From assembly GCA_902729315.2 (NCBI GenBank), contig LR746264.1:9827878-9891877 (forward strand): a DNA stretch of 64,000 nt, written 5' to 3'. Both the position numbers and the translations under genes were made by a program. The notes under the pieces were generated by a model. That model was not told where the DNA came from, made no database searches, and saw nothing but the letters and a program-made list of their open reading frames with translations. Shown here piece after piece: positions 36,001 to 47,711 of the stretch. Within the stretch, counting starts at the first letter, position 1, and each line of letters begins with the position of its first letter. Origin of the DNA: Spirodela intermedia. Its lineage: Eukaryota; Streptophyta; Magnoliopsida; Alismatales; Araceae.

Positions 36001-39000
36001 AGCTTGAAAAAGCGAAGAAAAGGGAAGCTGCATACATAGTTACGTTTGCAAAACGTGAGCAAGAGATTGCTGACTTGAAGGTAAATTTATCTTTTGGGTT
36101 ACCTACCACATTGCATACCCCAATTAGATGCTCTTTTTTTCCATGTTTTTGTTTCTAACTTGTAAACGTCACTGCACAGCTACTGTATGTGGCATCGCAG
36201 AAGAAGTGAAGTTAGGCTCTCTTTCTATCCGAGAATGATAGGTTGCAGTACACAATGCATAAGCTTTGATCATTGAGCATCTCAGCTTCTGATACATGTA
36301 TTCTACTTGTGTTGTTGTGGGGTAGAAAATAGAGACAATCTGCTGTATTGGAAAGAGAAACTGGGCTATCGTGAGCCCAAGAAAGTTGTTTTCATTTACA
36401 TGTTTAGTTTCCCGGTATAAATGTAAACAAATAGGAGAAAGATCTATAACCCTGAGACTATTTTGTCTGAAGAGTTGCAGATAAAGCTGTTTGGCCGTGT
36501 ACTTGTAATGTTTGGGGGGAAAAGCAAAATGCCATGTTCTGTCCTAGGAAGAGTAGGTTACTAATTTTCAATCCATCAAATATTTTTTCATCAAGTTAGA
36601 GACTTGTATTCCTGCTGCGCTCAAATTTGAAAGCAATTCCATAAACCCGTAATTAGTTTTTTGAGTTGATCTATAGCCTTTAAGTTTGTCTTGATAGATG
36701 AGGGGATTCTTGAAATTGTTAGAAGAAGTAAAGCTTTTTTTTTTTAATATTTTCTCAGATGTTACCCAGTCTTTTCATCCCACCAAGTTTATAGTGTTCT
36801 TATGAGAAATAGTTAATGAGGCATTTTAAATTTTTTTAAGAGTTCAGGATGTGATATATCTGGAACATACTTTCATTGTTGGCTAAAGAAGAATATTGAC
36901 TGGAAGTCTATCACATCTAACCTAATGTTCAGTGAGATTGTCAGAGTAATATAAAAGGAAATGTCACTGGATGCTTTACCGTTGTCCATCAATCTATGTG
37001 TTCACTGCTGCAAATCACGACATAGTCCACCACATTGTTGAATTTGTTCAAACTATATTAGTCAATTGTTTTCGTGAACATTGTTTTCTTTACTTTTGTG
37101 TTCCTTCTGCATGATTCAAAAGTTTAACGGCCATTAACTCATGACCAGTCTGCAGTGAGGGATTTGAGGGCTCAGCTGAGACCGCCATCCATGCAGGTAA
37201 TTATATTGCTCATTCCCGTGGTGCTTACCCAACATTTTCCGCCCGGAGGATTTCATCTGGCTGGATGAAACGATCCTTTGCTCTGATGTGATATTTATGC
37301 ATGCTTTTGTTATGGAGAGGAAATCAAGCAATCTAAGCTGTTTTTTATTATGTTTTGTCACGGTGGCGCATGGAAACTTATAAATCAACGGCCAATAAGA
37401 ACATTGACTACCTGGGAGAAGTTGCTTCAAAGAAATTTATTTGATTCAACGTTTTCCACCAGATTATGCATACTACTAATGATCATGATATAATTCTCCT
37501 TCTCTGGGATTTTATAAGTAAATGATAGACGATGAATGGGAAAGTAGGTTGAGGTCAGTAAAGATTGGGTAATCTCTTAACTGATTTCATTTCTTTTGTG
37601 CCTGCATCCTTTTACTGGTAGCTGAAACTATTATAGGCCGAAGAATATTTATACTTCCTTTGTTGGTGCATTTATCTTTGATTTTATTATTTATGACAAT
37701 GCAACATTAATAACCATAGATTTTGAGGAACATACCTGGCATTAGTAGTCTGCTTACCCTATTTTTCTAACATTTCGGGTAATCTTGGCAGACCAGAAAA
37801 TTGCTGCTTGATCCTGCAATTCACGAAGAATTTACACGTCTGAAGGTGAACGACTAAATCTCCCTATTGATTCATTGCTGTTGAAAGATTTCCTCGCATT
37901 TACCTCCATCTGACGCACCGGATGAGTCATTACTATTAGTAGCCGACGAGTTGCCAGCTAATCATCCAGTTTTTCTCAGAAAGGTGTTGAATTTACCGAT
38001 GAATATTTCAAATGGCTGGTGCTCAGCTAGCTTCCTTCCTTGATTAGCACTAATGGATAGCCTAATTTCGCTCCCCCTCCCTCAATTATCATGTTAACCA
38101 TTCGATAATTCGGGTATATTAGATATATGCTCAAATTTATTGTTCTAAACCGAATAGTTATCATATTTTTTCCCTTTTTCATGAATCAAGAGATTTCACG
38201 CTGTTCATAAGTTTTTGTGATCACCTTTTCCCTCTATCTATTTTCTCCGAAGCTGACGAACATCTGCATTTTCTTTTATCCCGTGCTTTTGCTTGCTCTT
38301 ATTGGATTACTGTTCTACCTTATGGTAAAAGTTAAGATTTAAGCTAAAAGAGATGGTAGCAACCAATTATTTCATATTCATCAGCGATTATGGCTTCAAA
38401 CGCATGCTCTTCATGGCAGAATATGGTCGAGGAGAAGGAAAAGAAAATAAAGGAGTTGCAGGATAACATCGCTGCCATTAATTTCACCCCACAAAGCAAG
38501 AACGGGAAAATGTTAATGGCGAAGTGTAGGACTTTACAGGAGGAAAACGAAGAGATCGGGGCAATGGCATCTGAAGGAAAGGCAAGAACTTTACCTGAAC
38601 TGGTGTTTATTTCTCTTAATCGCATTCAATCTACTTTCGGTAATTACAGTTCATATATCCTCAACAAGAAATGACGAAATGTGGATTGCTTTGTCGAATC
38701 TCGTCTACTTGAATCATGTGTAGATCATATTATTCTCTTAACGGGGTTTTAATATTAGATATTTCTATGAAATTTAGGATTAAGTTATGTAATAGAATTT
38801 CTACCGGGAGGATTTATCATTTTATGAATTTCGGTTCTACTAACTGATAGCAAGAACTTTAAAAAAAATGGAACTAATTTTTTTATCTTCTAATTTAGGA
38901 TTGTTTTGTCGAATCTGGTCTACTTGAATCATCTGTCGATCATAATCTTCTCTTAATGGGGTTTTAATATTAGTTATTTTACAATTTTTTTATCTTCTAA

Positions 39001-39261
39001 CTGATAGTAAGATTTTCCAAAAAAATGCAACTAAAAGTGAGTTGTGGAGTTTTAGATTCATGAATTGGCCATGAAGCTCGCCCTGCAGAAATCCCAGAAC
39101 GCAGAACTCAGAGATCAATTTGAAGGTCAGTCACATTTCTACTCATTAAGATATTTTTAGAAATATTTTTTCGGGGCTATCATCAGAAAATATATAGATT
39201 TTTCACAGCATCATAGCTAATTAATATTCTATTAATTGTTAAGCTTGATGTGTTCTCATGT

Positions 39262-39303
<42 letters not shown>

Positions 39304-39589
39304 TTTTCAGCTTTATGTAAGCACATGGATGGGCTGACAAACGACATGGAGAGATCAAACGAAATGGTATCATTCGAATTGAAATGACCAGAAATTGCCG
39401 TTCTTGGAAGTAATTTAATAATTATTTAAATCGTCACAGGTGTTTATTCTGCAAGACAAGCTGGAAGAGAAGAACTATGAGATGGCAAAGCTGAAGGAGA
39501 TGCTCTCTCAGAGAGGGGTTCAACCAGCAGAAGTCAATGGAGACGAGAAGGCGAGTGATGAGTCAAACTCTGCTGAAGCTGAGGACTGA
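33026..39589 (+). CDS. FIP37: FIP37, WTAP homologue of the m6A methyltransferase complex
   Basis: Fourteen exons give 335 aa: 33026-33046, 33161-33212, 33292-33353, 34601-34665, 34782-34818, 35610-35697, 35851-35915, 36003-36080, 37149-37196, 37792-37845, 38420-38581, 39056-39125, 39311-39366 and 39440-39589. The protein is a long coiled coil with the blocks typical of plant FIP37: GVILSLRESLQTCKDDLASC, WCSAFQNEPVIPAGTSPEPE, LLLDPAIHEEF, IKELQDNIAAINFTPQSKNG, KMLMAKCRTLQEENEEIG and IHELAMKLALQKSQNAELR. FIP37 is the core adaptor that pairs with MTA/MTB, VIRILIZER and HAKAI in the nucleus to place m6A on mRNA and is essential in Arabidopsis. Exon 11 ends at an AAG|GCAAGA donor, so intron 11 (38582-39055) appears to be GC-AG; all other introns are GT-AG. 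Intron 12 has a (CT)16 tract. Confidence 0.96.
39269..39300. repeat. (CT)16 microsatellite in FIP37 intron 12
   Basis: A CT run that ends 10 bp before the acceptor at 39310 and so forms part of the polypyrimidine tract of that intron. Confidence 0.9.
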
Positions 39590-40417
39590 TCGTGGAGATG
39601 TGGGCAGGTAGGTGGGCACTGTTCTTGGGAGGCCCTGGAAGCGTTGACCTGACTCGTTCCGCCGCCACAACTGTTCCTTATCTCTTGAATGGGCCCTCTG
39701 TTGTACATCCACAGCGAGTGGGTTAGGACTCCACATATATCATTGTTTTCAGCCATTTCATAATTATTCACGCGTCGATTAAGCAGAGCAAAAAAATAAA
39801 ATAAAAATAAGTACTACGATTGATAATAGTAAATTAGTTTCCCTCCCTTAATTTTTTTTTTAATCTCTTTGAATAGGGCGAAATTCTAATTATGATGTTA
39901 TATCGCAATCATTTTGATATTATTAATATTATAGTTCATGTCGATGGTTTCTAGTACTACCCAAATATGTCAAAAGTCTGATTCTTTGGGAGAAAAACAA
40001 TGCATTCTTTACTATAATATTTTTTAAAATATTTACGTTTAGAGGCGTTGTTCAACCATTAATTTTATATATTATGATTTTTTTAATTTCAATTTAGTAT
40101 ATTCAATCGTTAATATATATATATATCTATGTGCATATATATATATATGTGCGCACCCAGGGAGATTTATCATGGTATAAGAAGTTAACGAATACGTAAG
40201 CACTAGACAAATAAAATTGTATTAGGACATTTTTGTAATAGTGAGATTTATCATGGAGGGATATGCAAAACCTTCTGAGTTTCAAAAACTGCATGGGAGT
40301 CGGGATCATTAAAGAAACGTGATCAAATCTCGTCGTTCGCCATTCAACGGTCAAGATCGATACAGGTCATCGATCCTGGTTTTTTTATCAGACCAATAGA
40401 TTTTGAGGAATATTTTC
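39590..40417. other. Intergenic region FIP37 / H2B
   Basis: FIP37 3' UTR followed by AT-rich sequence with TA repeats near 40112-40150. A CCAAT box lies at 40393-40397, upstream of the H2B TATA box. No gene was seen. Confidence 0.6.
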
Positions 40418-40424
40418 TATAAAG
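40418..40424 (+). promoter_or_regulatory. TATA box of H2B gene
   Basis: TATAAAG lies 103 bp upstream of the H2B start codon, with CCAAT 21 bp further upstream, a normal core promoter for a plant histone gene. Confidence 0.7.
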
Positions 40425-40526
40425 TCAGAACGAGCCCTCCCCTTCAACGAAGCGAGTTCCCCGTTGCCGGCCTATCAGCGACTCTCTGCGAAATTTCGCC
40501 TCTCCTTCCCTCCTCGATTTCCCGCG

Positions 40527-40988
40527 ATGGCGCCGAAGGCCGAGAAGAAGCCGGCGGAGAAGAAGCCCGCCCCCGAGAAGGCGACGGAAGAGAAGAAGGC
40601 GGTGGCGGAGAAGGCCCCCGCCGAGAAGAAGCCGAAGGCGGAGAAGAAGCTGCCGTCCAAGGATGCCGCAGCCGTCGGGGACAAGAAGAAGAAGAAGAAG
40701 ACGAAGAAGAGCACCGAGACCTACAAGATCTACATCTTCAAGGTGCTGAAGCAGGTCCACCCCGACATCGGCATCTCCAGCAAGGCCATGGGCATCATGA
40801 ACAGCTTCATCAACGACATCTTCGAGAAGCTCGCTCAGGAGGCGTCTCGTCTCGCCCGCTACAACAAGAAGCCCACCATTACCTCCCGAGAGATCCAGAC
40901 CTCCGTCCGCCTCGTCCTCCCCGGTGAGCTCGCCAAGCATGCCGTCTCCGAGGGTACCAAGGCGGTCACCAAGTTCACCAGCTCATGA
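40527..40988 (+). CDS. Histone H2B
   Basis: An intronless frame of 153 aa. The N-terminal tail is Lys-, Glu-, Pro- and Ala-rich ([18 protein letters not shown]), as in plant H2Bs. The histone fold is canonical ([60 protein letters not shown]) and the protein ends AVTKFTSS; Lys149 matches the conserved monoubiquitination site. The ATG at 40527 was chosen because it gives the family N-terminus; the open frame extends upstream to 40464 but reads non-histone residues. Codon use is strongly GC-rich. Confidence 0.97.
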   Translation: MAPKAEKKPAEKKPAPEKATEEKKAVAEKAPAEKKPKAEKKLPSKDAAAVGDKKKKKKTKKSTETYKIYIFKVLKQVHPDIGISSKAMGIMNSFINDIFEKLAQEASRLARYNKKPTITSREIQTSVRLVLPGELAKHAVSEGTKAVTKFTSS

Positions 40989-41632
40989 GCGATATGTAGG
41001 CCATGTGTGACTGGAGATTCCTTTGGGAAGGGATATCTAGGGTTTATGTAGCTTGTCTCTCCCCTCCTCCCCATGCCAGATTGTCTCCACCTCTCCCTCG
41101 CGAGATTTCAGTGTAATATAATGTCTCGGAAAGGACATGCTTCTTCCCATCTAAGAAAAAGAACCGTGATAGAACGATTCTCATGGGTCATGGATCGCCT
41201 CTATTCCTTCGCCTCGGCGGTTCTCCTGCGTGTGCTGTTGCAGCTATTCGTGACGTCATCTATCGTCGCTCGTGGCAGATGCACATGCGGAGCACGTTAA
41301 TGGCGGTCCAAATGGGGCTCCCCCACAGCTTGAGGTCGCTTTCGCTCTTCTGCGGCTCGGCTATTTCCTTCTCACGCGTCCACACCTCTGTCGCTCCTCG
41401 CCGTCGTGGTGTAGATCAACTCGGTGATGCGAGGGTATCGAGATGAGCGAATTTCATACGGACTACTACGTCTCGATGTTTTCTTTGTTTTGCTGAAGCA
41501 AATTTCTTGGAGATTCTGACCAATTTCTCTCAACTGGTTGATTTTCCAGCTTCTGGGGGCGTTGGCTCTTCTGAAGGTCTGCCCCGAGCATCTGCCTTCT
41601 GCCGGTGAAGGATTTGCGCCGGGGGCTTGGCC
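40989..41632. other. Intergenic region and UNC93-like 5' leader
   Basis: H2B 3' UTR followed by the upstream region of the UNC93-like gene. An acceptor-like TTTTCCAG at 41543-41550 suggests a 5' UTR intron. No independent gene is supported. Confidence 0.5.
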
Positions 41633-44600
41633 ATGGAAGCTCGGGAGAGTGAAGAGGTCGCCCCCTTGGTCGTCACCGCGTCTGCTGCGCCCGCGGAGGA
41701 TAGATCTCTGCCGCAGGCGTCTCGGCGGGAGAACCACGCCAGGGATGTTCACATCCTCAGCTTCGGGTTCCTGTTCGTTTTCTCTGCCTACAGCGCTGCG
41801 CAGAACTTGGAGAGCACTGTAAATACTGTACGTTTCCTGCTACTCTTCCTCTTCCGTGTGAGTGGTTCCTGATTGGTATTCACTCCCTTTTGATTCGATT
41901 CATTCGAGGTTTATTCGGTTTATTTCTCTCAACTGTGTGCCTAGTTCCATACCTTCTGTCATCCGTCTTGCCATCGTTTGATCTACTGTCAGGAGCTTGC
42001 TTCCGCCCCGGTCGTCCCCTTCGTCTCCCAATGAAACTAGCGGCTTGCTGATCTCTATCTCTTGACAGGAGGATGATCTGGGCACGACATCATTGGGAAT
42101 ACTGTACCTTTCCTTCACTTTCTTTTCGTTGACGGCATCATCTATGGTCAAGTTCTTGGGATCGAAGAATGCGCTCGTTCTGGGCTCTACTGGTTACTGG
42201 CTGTTCATCGCCTCGAATCTGAAGCCCTGCTGGTTTGAACTACACAACTCCTGTACCCTGAACCATGCAGAATGTGATTTATTTTTATTTCGACGACAAT
42301 GATGATGACGACGACGATGAGAAACCTGGTTCTGGGCAAACCTTGGGGAGTGCAGGGCATCTACCCACGGTTCTTCTGCTTTGCAGCGCCTCTTGGATTT
42401 CTAGCACTAATCATTGGTTGCAGGTTTTTAGCTCATCGAGCAGATGCGAACATCTCCGAGCTCGGAAAACAAGTGTCCATATATGTTTCTCGAGAAAATA
42501 CTCTGTTTATGAGAAGTTCAAGCCTTACTTTTTCTTCAGCTTTCCCAATGATAGAAGAGATGGTAGGACGATAGATCCCTTATGGGTACTGTGTAGCTGA
42601 TTGGATTTACGGGGTGGGAGGAACCATTTTTTGTGAACAATATTTTTTCTTGATTGTAATCGTCTTTACTGGTTGGCAAGACGGATTTATGGATTATTAG
42701 AAACATCGCACCTCATATGAAGCTCAAATGTGTTTCTTGGCTGTTCATTTGCCCAATTTTTTTCTAAGTTCTAGCCATTTACTACAGGTACACCATGGTT
42801 CCAGCATCACTATATCTTGGTTACGCGGCATCAATAATCTGGGTCGGACAGGTTATTAGTCAACATATCCCCGATTATATCTCGAACTTGTGTCTGTTTT
42901 TCAGTGATCTGGGATATTAACAGGTTTAGCTTTAAATGGAAAACCAGGGGACGTATCTCACCTCTGCTGCACGCAGTCATGCAAAGGATTGCCATTTACA
43001 GGAAGGGAAAGTTATAGGCAACTTTAATGGAGAGTTTTGGGGGATGTTTGCTAGTACCCAGGTGAGTAATCCTGAGCACTTCTCTCTGTCTGTCTGTCTG
43101 TCTACCCTTGGACCCGATTCACTGCACTCTCACGTCTCCTATAACGCCTACATTCACATAAACACCAATTTCCATGCATCATCACTCGGATCTATCCTTG
43201 GTTCCTGATCCATTTTGTGCTCTGAACCACGGTTTTGGCTTTCTCAGGTTGTAGGAAATCTGGTCTCGCTTGCCTTGCTGGGAGGTGGAAAGGTCAGCCG
43301 CCTCTTCGAAGTCATCTTCTCCCCCCTCCCCCCCCCCCCATCGGTTAGGGAGCTCAGATGTAGATGCTGCCATGGATATCTTGTCCATGCCTCCTTCACG
43401 AATGCCATGGATATCTCCCCCAGCTGTGTTGCTGGTTCAGAAGTTAGAATATCATCTTTCTTTTCCTACCAAATGTCAGCTGATCTGAATGTCAGCTGCT
43501 CGTTTACATGGCTTCTGGGTGGGAGAATGAGATCTTCATTCGATATTATTATCTTTTTATTATAGTCATGACGATCTTTCTTTCAATGTCTTATGACGAT
43601 TTGGCTCCTGAAAACGCTGCAGGATGGGGAAGGGTTCACGGGCGCGACGTTGCTGTTCTCTGTCTTCCTTGCTAGCATGACGTTGGGCACCGTGCTCCTG
43701 TGCTTCCTGCACAAGAGGGACGACAGAGAAGAGCCTCTCTCTGAACCTTCTGCAACAGATGATCACTCTTCTGTGAAGTCCATGTTGAGATCAGTTGTAG
43801 CCCCGTTACTGGACAAGAAGATGCTGCTGCTCGTCCCTCTTCTCGTGTATTCGGGGCTGCAACAGGCATATGTATGGTAAAGGATACGCTTTATTATTTT
43901 ATTTTTTTCATTTAAATCAGCCCATTAATTCCTCAATTAGTCATTTTTCCTCCGTATTAATCAGGTCCGAACTGACCAAGCATGTCATAGCGCCCGCCTT
44001 CGGCGTGTCGGGCGTGGGTGGGGCGATGGCGATCTACGGGGCTTCTGATGCTGTGGTAAGCCCGAGAGCCGGCGGCTGTGGCGGCCTTCAGGGTTGACCA
44101 TTTTGTCATGGGCTTGATCATACTGTCATGTTTTTTTTATAGAACTCTTCCTGTTGGATGTCTTCATTTCTGCGTAATGGGTTGTTCTTATCGCTCAAAG
44201 ATTCGATTTTTATGCCGTTTGCTGTTGTTCCAGTGCTCGTTCGTCGCCGGGAGGTTCACATCCGGCCTTCCGTCGATAACCCTCACAGTTTCTAGCGGAT
44301 CGTTTCTTCAGATGCTCGCCCTCCTCTGGCTTCTGCTGAAACACGGGCAACTCTCTCTCCCTCCCTCCCTCTCTCGGTCTCTCTGTCTCTCTCTCTTTCC
44401 CTCCCTCTCTCTTTCTGTCTGTCTCCCCCTCTCCCTCTCTCTCTCTCTCTCTCCCCAACTAGCCGAAAACCCACATACACTAATTATTGTGCTGAAATCG
44501 CAGCTTATCCAGCGGTGAGCTTGGCTACGTCTACCCGCTGCTCATCGCCGCCGTATGGGGCGTCGGCGACGGCGTGTTCAATACACAGCTGAACGCCCTC

Positions 44601-44925
44601 CTGGCCCTGCTTTTCCGGCGGAACATGGTAAACCCGTTGACCAAAATGCTCAACTGTTGATCTACTGATCTGTAGAGTCAACTCCCCTTCCCTGCGGGCT
44701 GTTATTTGACCTTGTTTCGGTCTCCGTGTCGAACAACAACAGGAGGCGGCGTTCGCGCAGTTGAAGGTCTGGCAGAGCGCCTCCACGGCGGTCGTCTTCT
44801 TCCTTGGCCCCCACATCTCCTTCCAGGCCATGTCCCTGGTGATGCTCTTCTCTCTCTTCCTCTCTCTACTGAGCTTCCTCTTCCTCGCTCTCCGCGTTGA
44901 ACGTGTATTCGCTCTCAGATCCTGA
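41633..44925 (+). CDS. UNC93-like major facilitator superfamily protein
   Basis: Ten exons give 448 aa: 41633-41827, 42069-42232, 42788-42851, 42948-43061, 43248-43292, 43623-43876, 43965-44055, 44234-44346, 44504-44627 and 44743-44925. The protein is polytopic. It contains the typical plant UNC93-like segments FVFSAYSAAQNLESTVNT, YTMVPASLYLGYAASIIWVG, GTYLTSAARSHA, GNFNGEFWGMFAS, YPLLIAAVWGVGDGVFNTQL and FAQLKVWQSASTAVVFFLGP. UNC93-like proteins are membrane proteins; animal UNC93 regulates potassium channels and plant members have been linked to ion homeostasis. The substrate is unknown. The ATG at 41633 follows a good context. The intron 44347-44503 seems to begin with GC (CACGG|GCAACT) and is CT-rich; reading through it ends at a stop near 44518. 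Confidence 0.92.
44347..44503 (+). other. CT-rich, probable GC-AG intron of UNC93-like gene
   Basis: A 157-bp intron, almost pure pyrimidine over about 100 bp. The frame and family alignment (LLLKHG then LSSGELGYVYPLL) call for a junction at 44346/44504. No in-frame GT donor exists at that place and GC does. A GT 40 bp downstream could serve as an alternative donor but would insert a low-complexity Leu/Ser stretch. Confidence 0.6.
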
Positions 44926-45287
44926 TCAAGTTTGGGGGTCAAATTCCGGAGAAAGTGGGCTTCAGGCCCAGTTTTCTTGTTGGGCCGAGCTTGGCTCATA
45001 TTGACGTTGACCAAAACAATCTGTTTCTCCCTCCCAGAGCTGACCTTTTTGCTTCTCCATGGCCACGTGTGAGAGCCTAACGACCTTTGACCTAGGTCGT
45101 CACCCCGCACTGCGAACGAGGAGCCGGTCGGTCAGAGGGGCACCCACTCAACCTCGTGGTTGACTGACTGAGAGGGTTGGGTTGGGTCGGATCGGATGGT
45201 AGGGTTTGTTTTGTTCGGCCTCGCCCGTTGCCCTCTATATATCCCATCTCCGGCGGCGGCGGCGGAGCTGAGGCTGAGGGTAATTCG
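44926..45287. promoter_or_regulatory. Promoter of the small membrane protein gene
   Basis: A 362-bp interval between the UNC93-like stop and the next start codon. TATATAT at 45236-45242 lies about 46 bp upstream of the ATG, so the leader must be short or the true start site lies upstream. Confidence 0.5.
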
Positions 45288-45647
45288 ATGGCCTTACGCG
45301 CGTGGTGGGAGACACTGCCGGAGCGCCGGCCCTTGCTGGTTTACGCCGCCACGTGGACGACGCTCCTGACGGCGACCGTGGCGGCGACGTCCGTCCTGCC
45401 GGAGGTCGCCTTCGTGTGGGCGGTCTCTCCGGCGTCCTCGTTCTCGCGGCCCTGCGGCGGCGGCGAGCTCATCAGAGTCCCGCTGGACGTGCCGGGCGAG
45501 GTGCTGTGCCTGCCGGCGGCGCAGTTCGGCCGCTCCGGTCTCGACCTCCTCGTGCCGCCGATCTTCGCGGCGGCGGTGGTGGCCGCCGCCGCGCTCCTAG
45601 TCAGAGCCCTCGGCTTGTGGGACGACGACGATCCGGCAACCAGCTGA
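45288..45647 (+). CDS. Small plant membrane protein of unknown function
   Basis: An intronless, GC-rich frame of 119 aa. It has two hydrophobic helices: one near the N-terminus (about residues 16-45, LLVYAATWTTLLTATVAATS) and one near the C-terminus (about 89-108, PPIFAAAVVAAAALLVRALG). Between them is a loop with FSRPCGGGELIRVPLDVPGE. I recall similar uncharacterised small plant proteins with the PEVAFVxAVSPASSFSR and VPLDVPGEVLC blocks but know no function. The ATG at 45288 is chosen because the sequence upstream in the same frame is leader-like and lacks this composition. Two cysteines in the loop could form a disulphide (inference). Confidence 0.75.
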   Translation: MALRAWWETLPERRPLLVYAATWTTLLTATVAATSVLPEVAFVWAVSPASSFSRPCGGGELIRVPLDVPGEVLCLPAAQFGRSGLDLLVPPIFAAAVVAAAALLVRALGLWDDDDPATS

Positions 45648-46031
45648 CCCAAGCATCTCTCTCTCTCTCTCTCTTCCCTCACCGGAGGAAGCTCACTCCT
45701 GATCTGCATCTCTCTCTCTGTAAATTTTGTGAGGCCGAAAACTAGAAACCATGATACTTCTCTTGATTCACGGAAGAACAATACAGCACATACGCATTTC
45801 TTTCTTCTTCGTATCCGATTCGAGCGAGGAATCATGAAGAAAAAGAGACTCAGACAAAGGGGGTTTGGCCATCGGGGTCGGCGATTTCTTCCCACAATCA
45901 TCTACGGAAACGCGACTCGAGACCGGAAATCAGCCCGCGTCCTCGATCAAATCCCAGAAAACAGGGGCAGCGGACATTATTGACAGACGCCCATCCGTGA
46001 ACCCTAACCGGCCTCGATGCCCTGCCAGATC
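45648..46031. other. Convergent 3' intergenic region
   Basis: It lies between the small membrane protein gene (+) and the SDR gene (-) and holds their 3' UTRs. A CT tract occurs at about 45657-45673. No gene was seen. Confidence 0.6.
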
Positions 46032-47711
46032 TCACTGGTCGGAGGAGACGAGCTTGCTGCTGAAGTCCCAGAGCTTCTTGGCCAGGCCCACGTCCCTCGC
46101 GTGGGCGCTCGGCTTCGCCTCGTTGCAGTCCTGGAAGTACTTCCCCGTGACGCCACGGAGAGCCGGATGAAGTGCCACATAGCACGAGGTGGCGGCGCCC
46201 TGCGATTAATGCTTGATAAATGCGCATTTTTTTCGAAACATTGCTTCGGCGAAGAACGGGAAGTGGGTTTCCATCAAAATCTGATATTTACTCGAAAAAA
46301 TTATATTATTTAAAGTTGGAAGATCAAGGTGGGGCATTGATGAGATGGGTACCTGTGGCACGTTCTTCCAGAGCAGATAGGTGACGACTTGGAGCAACCC
46401 TGCGGCCAGATATTTCTCCGAGGGATTAGAACGAAGTTCCGGGGACTACTGATTAAAATCTCAAGGACTCACTCATCAAGATGGCAGAATGCCTCATCAG
46501 ATTCGTCATGATCAACCCAGGGTGCACGGAATTAACGGTGATGTTCGCTCCCTCTTCCTGTCAAAAGTCAAGGACAAGCTTATTGGGCAGCTGTCGATGA
46601 TGGGTTCCGATAAAAAAAAATCTAATTTTTTCGGTGGAAAAAATCAGGACCTGGAGACGCCTGGCGAGCTCGTTGGCATGCAGGACGTTGGCCAGCTTCG
46701 ATTGCCCATACGCCAATTTGTCAAAATATCTACAAGAATACTGCGAGATCTTAGGCTCATTGGGTTTAGGAGATGGGATTATGGGTTGACTGTGGATCAT
46801 CGTCACCTGGATTCGTCGTTGATGGAGTCAAACCGGATCCCCCCTGGGTAACTGGTGATGTGGGCTATGGAGGACAGGTTTACGATCCTCCCCTCGATGC
46901 CGGTCTCTCTCGCTGTGGCCTTCATCTTCTCCAGCAGAAGGTTGGTCAGCAGGAAGTGCCCTGGTGAATGCAACGTCAATGCACGAAATTCGCGGTATTT
47001 GCTCTGATTCGTGAAAGAATCTACTAAAAACGAAGAAGAAAAAACCCGGGTGGGGGTAAGTCGATGCTCATACCAAGATGGTTGGTGGCGAACTGCATCT
47101 CTATCCCGTCCGCGGAGAGCTGGTAGGGGCAGAACATCACGCCGGCGTTGTTGCTGAAGAAAAGGCACGGCGATATCACCGATTCAGAACGAGCCAGTCG
47201 GTGCAGTTATCCTCATGGCGAACGATGATGCGAAGAGGAGGAAGGAAGAGGAGGAGGAGGAGGAGCTTCTTTGCTTACATCAGTAAGTTGAGGGGGAGAT
47301 CCATGGCGAGGAAGCTCTCTGCGAAGGATCTCACGGACCTGAGAGAGGCGAGGTCCAACTTGAGGACGTCGATGCGTGCTGCAGGGTTTGACTCGATTAT
47401 CCGGCTCCTGGAGGCGTTGGCCGCGTCGATGTTCCTCGCTGCGATGATGACGCGGACCCCTCGGAGGGCCAGGACTCTGCAGGTCTCCTCTCCGATGCCG
47501 CTAGCGCCGCCTGCACCAGCAGCTCTGAGAAGGTCATCGCCGGCGATAATGGCTGCCGGAAGGAGGAAGAGAGAGAAGGCGGACCGGTGACGATGGCGAT
47601 GAGGTTGGAGGCGTCAACGCCTTCGGTGACGAGCTCGGCGGTGGAGGCCGAGCCGAAGCCGCTCCGTCCCGCTCGCCCCGTCATCACCGAGAACAGCGTG
47701 AAAGGATCCAT
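46032..47711 (-). CDS. Short-chain dehydrogenase/reductase, TIC32-like
   Basis: Eight exons on the minus strand give 323 aa: 47585-47711, 47279-47510, 47074-47153, 46807-46960, 46651-46729, 46473-46557, 46353-46399 and 46032-46199. The Rossmann dinucleotide motif is TGGASGIG (residues 42-49). NNAGVM follows, then [16 protein letters not shown], the structural NLSSIAH and the catalytic YGQSK (Tyr204, Lys208). Later blocks [10 protein letters not shown] and [14 protein letters not shown] are typical of the TIC32/retinol-dehydrogenase-like plant clade. TIC32 is an NADPH-dependent dehydrogenase at the chloroplast inner envelope linked to redox regulation of protein import; other clade members are uncharacterised, so the exact role is not certain. 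Introns are short. The gene is GC-rich in coding parts. Confidence 0.9.

Noticed and set aside
44078-44518. UNC93-like exon continuing through the CT-rich stretch
   Set aside because: The Leu/Ser/Pro repeat and early stop break the transporter fold; splicing restores the expected family sequence.
47397-47711. Stand-alone 104-aa protein at the SDR 5' end
   Set aside because: Its first 42 codons are exon 1 of the SDR gene; the remainder is intron read-through.
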